A stretch of 64,000 bases of DNA from Actinosynnema sp. ALI-1.44 (GCF_001984155.1 NZ_MTQO01000053.1:806001-870000), one strand, 5' to 3'. Shown: positions 23,118 through 32,058, counted from the stretch's first letter. Program-made: numbers and translations. The notes: generated by a model not told the origin, from the sequence alone.

Positions 23118-25724
23118 ATGGCGGAGCGACCGGATGTCGTGGAGCCGGTAGATGAGACCCCGCTTGTCCGTCGTTTCCGACTTTACTCCGTCAGCGTTGT
23201 CGTCATCGGTCTGCTCGGGGCGTTGCTGGTCTCGTGGTGGATGCCGCCGACGAACTACACGACCGACCACATCTGGACCGGCCTGCTGCTCGTCCTCGGC
23301 TTCCTGATCGCCGAACAGCTCGCCATCAACGTCGACGTCCGCAGCGGCGTGAGCTGGTCGATCTCGTTCACCGAGATCCCGCTCGCCATCGGACTGTTCG
23401 TCGCGCCCTTCGAACTCGTGCTGCTCGCGCACGTCATCGCGGGTGTCAGCACCCTGCTTGTCCGCGGTGTGCACGACCGCGTTCTCTACAACGCGGGCGT
23501 GCTCGTGATCGAGATCAGTACGGCTTTCGCTGTGCTGCAAGCCTTCCGGCTCAGCCTCGACGGTGTCGGTCCCGACTGGGCCGGACCGTTCGTCGGCGCG
23601 TTCGCCGCTCCGGTGTCCAGCACGCTGCTCGGCCTGGTCACGGTGTACGTGCTGGGCAGGCGGATCCGGCTGTCCGCCGGAATCCTGCTGGTCGGCCGCA
23701 CCCTCGTGCTCGGCATGGTCAACTCCGCGGTCGGCGTCGTCGGCTACGTGGTGACCGTCCAGGAGGAGGGCGGCTGGCCGCTGATCCTGCTCGCGCTGTC
23801 CGGCTTCGGCGCCCTGTACGTCGCCTACTCCGGGCTGCTGCGCGACCAACGCGACCTGGAGGCGTTGTCCCAGGTCAGCTTGATCGTGGCCCGCTCGGGC
23901 CAGCAGGCCGCCGCGAAGCCCGCCACCGGCCTCGACGACATCTCCGCGGGCGTGGCCGACGACGAGTGGCACGCGATCGCCGAACGGATCAAGGACCAGC
24001 TGTCCGCGACGAGAGTCGTGCTGCACATCAGGTTCGACCCGCAGGCGCCGATGCGGACCGTGGTCGCCGGGACGGACCTGACGCAGGAGCTCCACACCGG
24101 TGACGTGACCGGATCCAAGGGCGACCCGCTGCTGCGCCTGCCCGGTTCGCACGTACGGCACTTCCGCCGGATCGACGCGATGCCGGAGATCCGTCAGTCA
24201 TTGTTACGTAGGGACGCGACCGAAGCGCTTGTTGTTCCATTGCGTAGTGCGAGCCATTTGCTCGGCGTCGTCGAGGCGCACGACAGGCAAAGCCGTTGGC
24301 GTGGCTTCGGCACTGCGGACATGCGCCTGATCGGCACCATGGCGAGCCATCTCGCGACGGCGTTGGACAACCGCAGGTTGTTGTCACGGTTGCGGCACGA
24401 CGCGTACCACGACCCGCTGACCGGCCTGCTCAACCGCCCTGGGTTCCGGCAGGCCGCGACCGAGATGCTGCGGTCGGACCCGCAGGCCATGGTCGTCCGG
24501 ATCGATCTTGACGTGCTGTCGACGGTCAGCGACGCGCTCGGCTACGCGTGGGGCGACCGGATGGTCTCCGCGGCCGCGCGCCGCATCCGCGACACCCTCG
24601 GCCCCGAGAGCATGATCGCCAGACTGGAGGGCATGGCGTTCGCCGCGCTGCTGCGCGGGCGTCCGATCGACGAGATGCACGCACTCGCGGAACGCCTGCG
24701 GGACATGCTGATCGCGCCGTACATCGTGGAGCGCCTGACGCTCGACGCCGGTGCGGTCGTCGGGTTCGTCTCCGCGGCGATGGAGGACGAGCAGACCGTC
24801 GTCGACGTGGACACGCTCCTGCAGCACGCTGACGTGGCCGTGCGCGCCGCGAAGGCGGGCGGCGAGCCTGTCCGTGCGTACATGCCCAGCATGGGGCAGA
24901 TCTTCCTGCGCCGGTTCCAGCTGGTCACCCAGTTCCGGCACGCGGTGGAGACCGGCCAGGTCAAGGTGCACTACCAGCCGAAGGTCGCGCTGCCCAGCCG
25001 CAACGTGCTCGGCGTGGAAGCGCTGGTGCGCTGGACGCACCCGGAGTACGGCGACCTGCACCCGGACGAGTTCGTGCCCGCGATCGAGGCCGCGGGCCTG
25101 GTCGGCGCGCTGACCGGGTTCGTGATGGAGCAGGCGCTGACCAAGGTCCGCAAGTGGCTCGACAAGGGCCTGCGGATCTCGGCCGCGGTCAACATCTCCG
25201 TGCGCAGCCTGGCCGAACAGGACTTCCCCGAACAGGTCTCGGACCTGCTGACGCGCTACGGCGTCCCACCGGAGCTGCTGACGCTGGAACTGACCGAGTC
25301 CGGCGTGATGGCCGACCCGCAGAAGGCGCTGCCCGTGCTGCGCAGGCTGCACGCGTTGGGTGTCGTGCTTGCCGTCGACGACTTCGGCACCGGCTACAGC
25401 TCGCTGGCGTACCTGCGGCAGCTGCCGGTGGACGAGGTCAAGATCGACAAGAGCTTCGTCTTCGGGATGGGCACGGACCTGTCGGACCTCGCGGTGGTGC
25501 GCTCGATCGTCGAACTGGGCCACTCGCTGGGCCTGTCCGTGGTCGCCGAGGGCGTCGAGGAGGACGTGGCGCGTGACCAGCTGTCCGCGATGGGCTGCGA
25601 CGTCATCCAGGGCTACCTGATCTCCCGTCCGCTGTCGGAGAGCAGGTTGGAGGCCTGGTTGCAGGCTCGGACCACCAAGACCCCGGGCCGCATGGACGAG
25701 ACCGTGCTCACCTTGCTGTCCTAG
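23118..25724 (+). CDS. Membrane GAF-GGDEF-EAL protein, probable c-di-GMP phosphodiesterase
   Basis: An 868-residue protein with about seven N-terminal membrane helices (about 20-250), a GAF-like region (about 285-425), a GGDEF domain (about 435-590) and an EAL domain (about 610-855). The GGDEF active site is degenerate (LEGMAF near residue 503, where GG[DE]EF is needed), so it should not make c-di-GMP. The EAL domain looks active: EALVRW (about 633), ELTESG, DDFGTGYSSL, VKIDKSF and EGVE are all present. Start ATG 23118 is chosen for GAGGAGG four bases upstream. In-frame GTG/ATG at 23061-23067 would add up to 19 residues. It probably counteracts the cyclase at 7520-8746. Confidence 0.92.
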   Translation: MAERPDVVEPVDETPLVRRFRLYSVSVVVIGLLGALLVSWWMPPTNYTTDHIWTGLLLVLGFLIAEQLAINVDVRSGVSWSISFTEIPLAIGLFVAPFELVLLAHVIAGVSTLLVRGVHDRVLYNAGVLVIEISTAFAVLQAFRLSLDGVGPDWAGPFVGAFAAPVSSTLLGLVTVYVLGRRIRLSAGILLVGRTLVLGMVNSAVGVVGYVVTVQEEGGWPLILLALSGFGALYVAYSGLLRDQRDLEALSQVSLIVARSGQQAAAKPATGLDDISAGVADDEWHAIAERIKDQLSATRVVLHIRFDPQAPMRTVVAGTDLTQELHTGDVTGSKGDPLLRLPGSHVRHFRRIDAMPEIRQSLLRRDATEALVVPLRSASHLLGVVEAHDRQSRWRGFGTADMRLIGTMASHLATALDNRRLLSRLRHDAYHDPLTGLLNRPGFRQAATEMLRSDPQAMVVRIDLDVLSTVSDALGYAWGDRMVSAAARRIRDTLGPESMIARLEGMAFAALLRGRPIDEMHALAERLRDMLIAPYIVERLTLDAGAVVGFVSAAMEDEQTVVDVDTLLQHADVAVRAAKAGGEPVRAYMPSMGQIFLRRFQLVTQFRHAVETGQVKVHYQPKVALPSRNVLGVEALVRWTHPEYGDLHPDEFVPAIEAAGLVGALTGFVMEQALTKVRKWLDKGLRISAAVNISVRSLAEQDFPEQVSDLLTRYGVPPELLTLELTESGVMADPQKALPVLRRLHALGVVLAVDDFGTGYSSLAYLRQLPVDEVKIDKSFVFGMGTDLSDLAVVRSIVELGHSLGLSVVAEGVEEDVARDQLSAMGCDVIQGYLISRPLSESRLEAWLQARTTKTPGRMDETVLTLLS

Positions 25725-25787
25725 AAGGGGACCCCCGTTTTATTCCGCTCGCGGGAGCATGTAGAGTTCACCTCGCTCCTAGAGCAC

Positions 25788-25860
25788 GCCCCAATAGCTC
25801 AGTCGGTAGAGCGTCTCCATGGTAAGGAGAAGGTCTACGGTTCGATTCCGTATTGGGGCT
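25788..25860 (+). tRNA. tRNA-Thr (GGT)
   Basis: A 73-base cloverleaf. The acceptor GCCCCAA pairs with TTGGGGC, with discriminator T. The anticodon arm TCTCC-ATGGTAA-GGAGA carries GGT. The T arm contains GGTTCGATTCC. CCA is not encoded. It is the first gene of the thrT-metT-rpmG-hadAB order also known in M. tuberculosis. Confidence 0.97.
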
Positions 25861-25912
25861 CTGTGGGCCTAGCCGTGACGTCCACCCAGACGTTGCGGCT
25901 TGATCCATGTGT

Positions 25913-25985
25913 GGCGGTGTAGCTCAGGTGGTAGAGCAAACGGCTCATAATCGTTGTGTCGGCGGTTCAAGTCCGCCCACCGCTA
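25913..25985 (+). tRNA. tRNA-Met (CAT), elongator type
   Basis: A 73-base cloverleaf. The acceptor GGCGGTG pairs with CACCGCT (G1.U72), with discriminator A. The anticodon loop CTCATAA carries CAT, and the T arm GGCGGTTCAAGTCCGCC is perfect. It lacks the three G-C pairs and the 1-72 mismatch of initiator tRNA. A tRNA-Ile with lysidine-modified CAT cannot be fully excluded, but the position matches metT of mycobacteria. Confidence 0.93.
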
Positions 25986-26048
25986 CGTGAATGGGTGAAG
26001 TGTGCTCGCGTGCGATGCGCACGCTCGCCCTCTTCACTTCGCATTACA

Positions 26049-26120
26049 CTGGGGGCGCGGCCCCCAGACCCCGCCCAGGGGGCAAGCCCCCTGGACCCCC
26101 CTCGAAGGCGACGCCTTCGA
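26049..26120. repeat. Three consecutive GC-rich inverted repeats between tRNA-Met and rpmG
   Basis: CTGGGGGC-GCG-GCCCCCAG (26049-26067), CCAGGGGGC-AA-GCCCCCTGG (26075-26094) and TCGAAGGCG-A-CGCCTTCGA (26102-26120) are each perfect 8-9-bp inverted repeats. They resemble the hairpin at 17995-18015 downstream of tRNA-Tyr. They could end tRNA transcripts or be copies of a dispersed palindromic element. Confidence 0.7.
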
Positions 26121-26162
26121 ACCAGGTGGCTGGGAAATTCCGTTGTCTAGAGAGGTACTGCT

Positions 26163-26327
26163 GTGGCTGCCACTGACGTGCGACCGAAGATCACGCTCGC
26201 GTGCGAGGTGTGCAAGCACCGCAACTACATCACCAAGAAGAACCGGCGCAACGACCCGGACCGCATCGAGCTGAAGAAGTTCTGCCCGAACTGCGGCACG
26301 CACCGCGCGCACAAGGAAACTCGCTGA
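26163..26327 (+). CDS. rpmG: 50S ribosomal protein L33, zinc-ribbon form
   Basis: A 54-residue ribosomal protein bL33, starting [20 protein letters not shown]. Two zinc-binding CxxC pairs (C14/C17 in CEVC, C41/C44 in CPNC) show it is the zinc-containing 'C+' form. The GTG start at 26163 has AGAGG 7 bases upstream. It follows tRNA-Met and precedes hadA by 11 bases, the same order as rpmG2-hadA in M. tuberculosis. Actinobacteria often keep a second, zinc-free rpmG elsewhere that is expressed under zinc limitation. Confidence 0.96.
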   Translation: MAATDVRPKITLACEVCKHRNYITKKNRRNDPDRIELKKFCPNCGTHRAHKETR

Positions 26328-26338
26328 GCTAGCTCCTC

Positions 26339-26806
26339 ATGGCTCTCGATCCCTCCTTCATCGGACGCAGCTACCCGGCCTCACCGGTCTACCAGGTCAG
26401 CCGGGCCAAGATCCGAGAGTTCGCTGAGGCGATCGGTGACGACAACCCGCTCTACTCCGACCCGGCTGCCGCGCAGGCCGCCGGGTATTCGGATGTCGTC
26501 ACCCCGCCGACGTTCCTCACCATCATCAACCTGGCCGCGATCAACGTCGTGATCGAGGACCCGGAGCTGGGGCTGGACTACAGCCGGATGGTGCACGGCG
26601 ACCAGAGCTTCGTCTACAACCGCCAGGTGTGCGCGGGTGACGAGCTGCGTGTGGTCGTCCACATCGAGGACATCATGCACCGCGCGAGCAACGACTTCAT
26701 CAACATGCGGGCGGACATAGTCGACGCGGATGACGAGATCGTCGTCATCTCGTACGCCCAACTTGTCGTGCGTGACGCCGCGAAGCCGGAAGAGGCCGCC
26801 GTATGA
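26339..26806 (+). CDS. hadA: MaoC-like (3R)-hydroxyacyl-ACP dehydratase subunit HadA
   Basis: A 155-residue hot-dog-fold protein. In mycobacteria HadA pairs with HadB to dehydrate 3-hydroxyacyl-ACP in type II fatty acid synthesis, contributing the acyl-binding surface and not the catalytic residues. Family-like stretches are RSYPASPVYQVSRAKIREFA at the N-terminus, DNPLYSDPAAAQAAGY and VVTPPTFLTI. The hadB ATG overlaps its TGA by 4 bp, so both are made together. The usual hadC is absent after hadB. In a probable non-mycolate genus the pair is likely to act in ordinary fatty acid elongation. Confidence 0.9.
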   Translation: MALDPSFIGRSYPASPVYQVSRAKIREFAEAIGDDNPLYSDPAAAQAAGYSDVVTPPTFLTIINLAAINVVIEDPELGLDYSRMVHGDQSFVYNRQVCAGDELRVVVHIEDIMHRASNDFINMRADIVDADDEIVVISYAQLVVRDAAKPEEAAV

Positions 26807-27207
26807 CCGCCGTCGGTGACGAGCTGCCGTCGTTGTCCGTGCAGGTCACGCGCAAGGACCTCGTGCGCTACGCGGGCGCGTCGCTCGACTTCAACCCGAT
26901 CCACTGGAACGAGCCGTTCGCCAAGGAAGTCGGCCTTCCCGACGTGATCGCGCACGGCATGCTGACCATGGCGCTGGCCGGTCGGGTCGTCACGCAGTGG
27001 GTCAGCGACCCGGGCAAGGTCCTCCAGTACGGCGTCCGGTTCACCCGTCCCGTCGTGGTTCCCAACGACGACAAGGGCGCGACCGTCGAGCTGGCGGGCA
27101 AGGTCCGCGAGGTCAACGAAGACGGCACCGTGCGCGTCGACATCACCGCCAAGTTCGACGGCAAGACCGTCCTCGGCAAGGCCCAGGCCCTCCTCAAACT
27201 TCCCTGA
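26803..27207 (+). CDS. hadB: MaoC-like (3R)-hydroxyacyl-ACP dehydratase subunit HadB
   Basis: The 134-residue catalytic partner of HadA. The hydratase motif DFNPIHWNE supplies the catalytic dyad D29 and H34, spaced exactly as in mycobacterial HadB, followed by VIAHGMLTMALAG. The gene starts with an ATGA overlap on hadA. A perfect 23-bp hairpin follows the stop, separating it from the convergent aminotransferase gene, so the operon ends here without hadC. Confidence 0.92.
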   Translation: MTAVGDELPSLSVQVTRKDLVRYAGASLDFNPIHWNEPFAKEVGLPDVIAHGMLTMALAGRVVTQWVSDPGKVLQYGVRFTRPVVVPNDDKGATVELAGKVREVNEDGTVRVDITAKFDGKTVLGKAQALLKLP

Positions 27208-27220
27208 CCCTCCGGTGTTG

Positions 27221-27273
27221 GCAACCAATGTGGCCTTTGTTGCACAAAACGCAACAAAGGCCACATTGGTTGC
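27221..27273. terminator. Perfect 23-bp hairpin between hadB and aspC
   Basis: The left arm 27221-27243 (GCAACCAATGTGG ... TTGTTGC) is fully complementary to the right arm 27251-27273 around a 7-base A-rich loop (ACAAAAC). It lies 13 bases after the hadB stop and 3 bases before the stop of the convergent aminotransferase gene, and so can end both transcripts. The stem is far longer than a terminator needs. Confidence 0.85.
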
Positions 27274-27276
27274 ACG

Positions 27277-28506
27277 CTAGTCCCTGGCTTCCCGCAGCAG
27301 GTCGCCCATCCTTGCCATGCCCGTGGCCAGGTCCTCGTCGCCGAGCGCGTAGGACAACCGGAAGTAGCCGGACGTGCCGAACGCCTCGCCCGGTACCACC
27401 GCGACCTCGGCGTGTTCGAGGATCAACGCGGCCAGCTCCGTGCTCGTCTGTGCTCGGACGCCGCGGATCTCCTTGCCCAGCAAGCCCTTCACTGACGGGT
27501 AGACGTAGAACGCACCCTTCGGCGTCGGGACCTCGACGCCGGGGATGGCCGAGAGCAACTCCACGATCGCCCGGCGGCGGCGGTCGAACGCCGTGTGCAT
27601 CTCCCGCACGGCGTCCAGCGGGCCCGACACGGCCGCCAGGGCGGCCCGCTGGGACACGTTCGCCACGTTCGACGACAGGTGCGACTGGAGGTTCGCCGCG
27701 GCCTTCGTGACGTCCTGGGGGGCGATCATCCAGCCGACCCGCCAGCCGGTCATCGCGTACGTCTTGGCGACGCCGTTGACGATCACGCACGTGTCCGCCA
27801 GTTCCGGCACCACGACCGGCATGGACTCGGCCTTGGCGCCGTCGTAGACCAGGTGCTCGTAGATCTCGTCCGCGATCACCCAGATGCCGTGCTCGACCGC
27901 CCACCTGCCGATCGCCTCGACCTGCTCACGCGGGTACACCGCGCCGGTCGGGTTGGACGGCGACACGAACATCAGCGCCTTGGTGCGTGGCGTGCGGGCC
28001 GCTTCCAGTTGCTCGACGGTGACCAGGTAGCCCTGGGTCTCGTCGGTCACCACGGGCACCGGCACGCCGCCTGCCAGCGTGATCGACTCCGGGTACGTGG
28101 TCCAGTACGGCGCAGGCAGGATCACCTCGTCGCCGGGGTCGAGCAGGGTCGCGCAGGTCTGGTAGACCGCGTGCTTGCCGCCGTTGGTGACGATGACCTG
28201 GCTGGCGTCGATCTCGTAGCCGCTGTCGCGTTTGGTCTTCTCCGCGATCGCCGCCCGCAGCTCCGGCAACCCCGCCGCAGGCGTGTAGCGGTGGTTGCGC
28301 GGGTCCGCCGCGGCCTCGACGGCCGCCTGCACGATCGCGTCCGGCGTGGGGAAGTCGGGCTCGCCCGCGCCGAAGCCGATCACCGGCCGCCCGGCCGCCT
28401 TGAGCGCCTTCGCCTTGGCGTCGACCGCGAGGGTCGCCGACTCGCTGATGCCGCCGATCCGAGCCGACACCCTGGGCTTGACCTGCTGTTCGTCGACTGA
28501 TGACAT
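27277..28506 (-). CDS. aspC: Pyridoxal phosphate-dependent aspartate aminotransferase
   Basis: A 409-residue class I aminotransferase, converting aspartate and 2-oxoglutarate to oxaloacetate and glutamate or acting on related amino acids. The PLP lysine is K248 in [16 protein letters not shown]. The cofactor-binding D213 is in [11 protein letters not shown], and the substrate-binding arginine region near [10 protein letters not shown] is present. Start ATG 28504-28506 gives the usual length. The frame is open further upstream, but that part overlaps tRNA-Trp and is not protein-like. No clear ribosome site precedes the ATG. It interrupts the otherwise plus-strand hadAB-trpT-secE order. Confidence 0.9.
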   Translation of the reverse strand: MSSVDEQQVKPRVSARIGGISESATLAVDAKAKALKAAGRPVIGFGAGEPDFPTPDAIVQAAVEAAADPRNHRYTPAAGLPELRAAIAEKTKRDSGYEIDASQVIVTNGGKHAVYQTCATLLDPGDEVILPAPYWTTYPESITLAGGVPVPVVTDETQGYLVTVEQLEAARTPRTKALMFVSPSNPTGAVYPREQVEAIGRWAVEHGIWVIADEIYEHLVYDGAKAESMPVVVPELADTCVIVNGVAKTYAMTGWRVGWMIAPQDVTKAAANLQSHLSSNVANVSQRAALAAVSGPLDAVREMHTAFDRRRRAIVELLSAIPGVEVPTPKGAFYVYPSVKGLLGKEIRGVRAQTSTELAALILEHAEVAVVPGEAFGTSGYFRLSYALGDEDLATGMARMGDLLREARD

Positions 28507-28703
28507 GACCGCATCGTCGCAGACGGGCCGGGCCGCGCGGCGGCAAGGTGACCGCGATTTCAAGGGCACCTTGCCCTTGCCGTACACTTTCGAACTCGGA
28601 ACGAAAGTCACTTTGCCCCACGCGGTCGGCTCTGACAGAGTGGGGACAGTGGATCTCGTCCACCGGGTGGCCGAGAGGCCTTCCCGGGCAGCGGGATGCG
28701 CAT

Positions 28704-28776
<73 letters not shown>

Positions 28777-28813
28777 CAACGAAGGGTCAAGGCTGGCGAG
28801 CGGAGGAACTGGC

Positions 28814-29233
28814 GTGAGCGAGGAGCCGGGCAAGGATCGGGACGAGGACAAGAAGCCTCAGCCCCGTCCGGTCACCGCCGCTGCGCGGCGTGAACGCCGT
28901 GCGTCGGCGCGTCCTGCCGCGCGCAAGGACGCCGCGCCGGCCGCCAAGGCCAAGCCCAAGTCGAAGCCCGCCGAAGGCGAGGCGCTGGCCGAGGGCAAGA
29001 AGGGCCGCGCCACCCCGTCGCGTGACGGCAAGGAGAAGCGCCCGGGGATGTTCTCCCGGCTCTTCCGGTTCCTCAAAGAGGTCGTCGCCGAGCTGCGCAA
29101 GGTCATCTGGCCGACCCGCAAGCAGATGATCACCTACACCGCGGTGGTCCTGGTCTTCCTCGCCGTGATGGTGGCCATCATCGCCGGGCTCGACCTCGGC
29201 ATCGGCAAGGGCGTGCAGTCGATCTTCGGATAG
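28814..29233 (+). CDS. secE: Preprotein translocase subunit SecE
   Basis: Small essential membrane subunit of the SecYEG channel. It has 139 residues, with a long Lys/Ala/Pro-rich N-terminal extension (1-80) typical of actinobacteria. The conserved amphipathic segment [19 protein letters not shown] (86-104) follows, then a single membrane helix (about 106-127). The GTG start at 28814 has CGGAGG about 8 bases upstream. nusG follows after 43 bases. Confidence 0.95.
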   Translation: MSEEPGKDRDEDKKPQPRPVTAAARRERRASARPAARKDAAPAAKAKPKSKPAEGEALAEGKKGRATPSRDGKEKRPGMFSRLFRFLKEVVAELRKVIWPTRKQMITYTAVVLVFLAVMVAIIAGLDLGIGKGVQSIFG

Positions 29234-29276
29234 GACCGGGCCGCACGCGAGCGTAGAGATAGGAAGCGAGATCACA

Positions 29277-30092
29277 GTGACCTCCGAGAACGGCGCCGCT
29301 GGCGGCCAGGGGCTGACCAGTCCGGCCGACGACGAGGTCGTCGCCACTCAGGACGAGGAGACCCTCGCCCAGGCGGAGACCGACGAGGACGTCGACGTCG
29401 CCGACGAGCAGGCTGCCGAGGACGAGACCGCCGAGGATGAGACCGCGGACGACGAGACCGCGGACGAGACGGTGGTCGCGGAAGCCGACGAGGACCCCGT
29501 CGCCGAACTGCGCGATGCGCTTCGCCGAGCCCCGGGCGACTGGTACGTGATCCACTCCTACGCCGGTTACGAGAACAAGGTCAAGACCAACCTCGAGACC
29601 CGGATCCAGACCCTCGACATGGAGGACTACATCTTCCAGGTCGAGGTACCGACCGAAGAGGTCACCGAGATCAAGAACGGCCAGCGCAAGCAGGTGCAGC
29701 GCAAGGTTCTGCCCGGCTACATCCTGGTCAGGATGGACCTCAACGACCCGTCGTGGAGCGCGGTCCGCAACACCCCTGGCGTCACCGGCTTCGTCGGTGC
29801 CACGTCCAAGCCGTCTCCGCTGACCATCGACGAGGTGGCGAAGTTCCTGCTGCCGCAGGTCGAGCAGACCAAGCCCGCCGCGGGCAAGGCGCCGACGGCG
29901 GCGGCGAAGCCCACCGTCGAGGTCGACTTCGAGGTCGGCGAGTCGGTTACAGTTATGGACGGCCCGTTCGCCACGCTCCCCGCGACCATCAACGAGGTCA
30001 ACGCGGACGCGCAGAAGCTCAAGGTCCTGGTGTCGATCTTCGGTCGGGAGACCCCGGTCGAGCTGTCGTTCAGCCAGGTCTCCAAGATCTGA
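29277..30092 (+). CDS. nusG: Transcription elongation/termination factor NusG
   Basis: A 271-residue NusG. A strongly acidic N-terminal extension of about 75 residues ([20 protein letters not shown] and following) precedes the NGN domain (about 82-195). The NGN domain has [19 protein letters not shown] and [14 protein letters not shown]. An Ala/Pro linker and a C-terminal KOW domain (about 218-271; [17 protein letters not shown]) follow. It binds RNA polymerase and, by its KOW domain, ribosomal protein S10 or Rho. The GTG at 29277 is the start. The acidic tail is usual for actinobacterial NusG, though its length varies. Confidence 0.96.
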   Translation: MTSENGAAGGQGLTSPADDEVVATQDEETLAQAETDEDVDVADEQAAEDETAEDETADDETADETVVAEADEDPVAELRDALRRAPGDWYVIHSYAGYENKVKTNLETRIQTLDMEDYIFQVEVPTEEVTEIKNGQRKQVQRKVLPGYILVRMDLNDPSWSAVRNTPGVTGFVGATSKPSPLTIDEVAKFLLPQVEQTKPAAGKAPTAAAKPTVEVDFEVGESVTVMDGPFATLPATINEVNADAQKLKVLVSIFGRETPVELSFSQVSKI

Positions 30093-30178
30093 CCGGCCTC
30101 ACTGTGTGAAGGCCGGCGGCCGCGCGGCGGCACGGCAGGTTCGTCGCGCGGACCCACGCAGGAAACAGGAATACGAGA

Positions 30179-30610
30179 ATGCCACCCAAGAAGAAGAAGC
30201 TTGCAGCGATCATCAAGCTGCAGATCACGGCGGGTCAGGCCACCCCGGCCCCGCCGGTCGGCCCCGCGCTGGGCCAGCACGGCGTCAACATCATGGAGTT
30301 CTGCAAGGCCTACAACGCCGCGACCGAGTCGCAGCGTGGCACCGTGGTGCCGGTCGAGATCTCCGTGTATGAGGACCGCTCGTTCGACTTCAAGCTCAAG
30401 ACCCCGCCGGCCGCGAAGCTGCTGCTGAAGGCCGCCGGTGTCGACAAGGGCAGCGGCGAGCCGCACCGGACCAAGGTCGCCAAGGTGACCTGGGACCAGG
30501 TGAAGGAGATCGCCCAGCAGAAGCAGGCCGACCTCAACGCCAACGACATCGACCAGGCCGCCAAGATCATCGCGGGCACCGCCCGTTCGATGGGCATCAC
30601 GGTCGAATAA
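30179..30610 (+). CDS. rplK: 50S ribosomal protein L11
   Basis: A 143-residue uL11, the base of the ribosomal stalk and site of thiopeptide action and of stringent-response sensing. It begins [20 protein letters not shown] and has the conserved [20 protein letters not shown]. The C-terminal RNA-binding domain ends [12 protein letters not shown] ribosome site (AGGAAACAGGA) precedes the ATG. rplA follows after 71 bases. In many bacteria L1 binds the leader ahead of rplK for feedback control, and the 86-base gap from nusG could hold such a site, which I could not fold with confidence. Confidence 0.97.
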   Translation: MPPKKKKLAAIIKLQITAGQATPAPPVGPALGQHGVNIMEFCKAYNAATESQRGTVVPVEISVYEDRSFDFKLKTPPAAKLLLKAAGVDKGSGEPHRTKVAKVTWDQVKEIAQQKQADLNANDIDQAAKIIAGTARSMGITVE

Positions 30611-30681
30611 GAACTTTCTGCAAGAACCCGTGGGAGGGCCGAGCGCGGCCCGTCACCACAACTGTTAGTTAGGGAAACAGC

Positions 30682-31404
30682 ATGGCAAAGCGCAGCAAGG
30701 CCTATCGTCAGGCCGCCGAGCTGGTGGACAAGGAGCGGCTGTACTCGCCGCTCGAGGCCGCCAAGCTCGCCAAGGAGACCTCCAAGGTGAAGATGGACGC
30801 GACCGTCGAGGTCGCGATCCGCCTGGGCGTCGACCCCCGCAAGGCCGACCAGATGGTCCGCGGCACCGTGAACCTGCCGCACGGAACCGGTAAGACCGCA
30901 CGCGTCATCGTGTTCGCGACGGGCGACAAGGCCGCCGAGGCCGAGGCCGCCGGTGCGGACGCCGTGGGCGCGGAGGACCTGATCGAGCGCATCCAGGGTG
31001 GCTGGCTCGACTTCGACGCCGCGATCGCCACCCCGGACCAGATGGCCAAGGTCGGCCGGATCGCCCGCATCCTCGGCCCGCGTGGCCTGATGCCGAACCC
31101 GAAGACCGGCACGGTCACCCCCGCGGTGGCCAAGGCCGTCGCCGACATCAAGGGCGGAAAGATCAACTTCCGCGTGGACAAGCAGGCCAACCTGCACCTG
31201 GTGATCGGCAAGGCGTCGTTCGACGACGACAAGCTGGTCGAGAACTACGCGGCGGCGCTGGACGAGATCCTGCGTGCCAAGCCGTCCTCGGCCAAGGGCA
31301 AGTACCTGAAGAAGGTCACCTTCACCACGACGATGGGCCCCGGTATCCCGGTGGACCCGGCTCGTACCCGCAACCTGCTCGCCGACGAGGCCGCCGCAGT
31401 CTGA
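30682..31404 (+). CDS. rplA: 50S ribosomal protein L1
   Basis: A 240-residue uL1, part of the mobile stalk that assists release of deacylated tRNA. It begins [20 protein letters not shown] and includes the conserved [20 protein letters not shown] and [16 protein letters not shown]. It is the last gene of the secE-nusG-rplK-rplA group and is followed by a clear intrinsic terminator. Confidence 0.97.
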   Translation: MAKRSKAYRQAAELVDKERLYSPLEAAKLAKETSKVKMDATVEVAIRLGVDPRKADQMVRGTVNLPHGTGKTARVIVFATGDKAAEAEAAGADAVGAEDLIERIQGGWLDFDAAIATPDQMAKVGRIARILGPRGLMPNPKTGTVTPAVAKAVADIKGGKINFRVDKQANLHLVIGKASFDDDKLVENYAAALDEILRAKPSSAKGKYLKKVTFTTTMGPGIPVDPARTRNLLADEAAAV

Positions 31405-31420
31405 GCGACCCCTAGGCAGA

Positions 31421-31447
31421 AAGGCGGACCCACCAGGGTCCGCCTTT
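31421..31447 (+). terminator. Intrinsic terminator after rplA
   Basis: AAGGCGGACCC (31421-31431) pairs with GGGTCCGCCTT around ACCA, followed by a TTTTT run ending at 31449. It begins 17 bases after the rplA stop. Confidence 0.92.
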
Positions 31448-31469
31448 TTCACGCCTGTCGATGTTGCAC

Positions 31470-31496
31470 GCTCGTATACACGAGCCATGTACATGG
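31470..31496. promoter_or_regulatory. Adjacent palindromes upstream of the TetR gene
   Basis: GCTCGT-ATAC-ACGAGC (31470-31485) is immediately followed, sharing one base, by the perfect 12-bp palindrome CCATGTACATGG (31485-31496). The pair ends 13 bases before the TetR GTG start. The ribosome site GGAGGTG partly overlaps the second palindrome, so binding there would block transcription and initiation. Autoregulation is inferred. Confidence 0.5.
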
Positions 31497-31509
31497 AGGT
31501 GTAACAGCA

Positions 31510-32058
31510 GTGAAGCTGCCACGGCAGCAACGGCGGGAACAGTTGCTCGCGCAGGCGACAAACGTCTTCGCGAACGCGGGCTACGCCTCAGCCGGGCTGG
31601 ATGACGTCGCCGCGGCGGCCGGGGTGAGCCGGATGATCCTCTACCGGCACTTCGAGTCCAAAGCGGACCTCTACCGGTCGGCGTGCGAACGCGCGGGCGA
31701 AAGGCTTGCGGCAGCGACAGGTGACGAGCTGACCGAGTCCACTGTGGGCGCTCTGGTGATGTGGGCGGCGAAGGAGACCGCGGAGTTCCGGCTGTTGTTC
31801 CACCAGGCCGCGCGTGAACCGGAGTTCCGCGCGGACATCGACGCCTTGCGCGCCGAACTGATCGAGACCCTGCGGCACCGGATGCGTGACCTGATCCCCG
31901 ACCGCCGCTGGGCGAAGTGGGCCGCGAACCTGGCGCTCACCGTGACCGTTGAGGCGACGATGGCGTGGCTCGAAGTCGGCAGCCCCGACCCGGACCAGGC
32001 GGTGGAGCGGATCACCGAAACCGTTCAGGCCGTCATTACCGCGGCCATCCGCCACTGA
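31510..32058 (+). CDS. TetR family transcriptional regulator
   Basis: A 182-residue TetR protein with an N-terminal helix-turn-helix (about 8-55: ATNVFANAGYASAGLDDVAA and GVSRMILYRHFESKADLY). A helical C-terminal ligand and dimer domain follows. GTG start at 31510, with GGAGGTG about 10 bases upstream. The next gene, a sensor kinase, begins 82 bases later on the same strand, but nothing shows they are functionally linked. The ligand is unknown. Confidence 0.9.
   Translation: MKLPRQQRREQLLAQATNVFANAGYASAGLDDVAAAAGVSRMILYRHFESKADLYRSACERAGERLAAATGDELTESTVGALVMWAAKETAEFRLLFHQAAREPEFRADIDALRAELIETLRHRMRDLIPDRRWAKWAANLALTVTVEATMAWLEVGSPDPDQAVERITETVQAVITAAIRH

Noticed and set aside
25913-25985. 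Initiator tRNA-Met
   Set aside because: The anticodon stem lacks three consecutive G-C pairs and position 1-72 is G.U, not a mismatch, so this is the elongator type.
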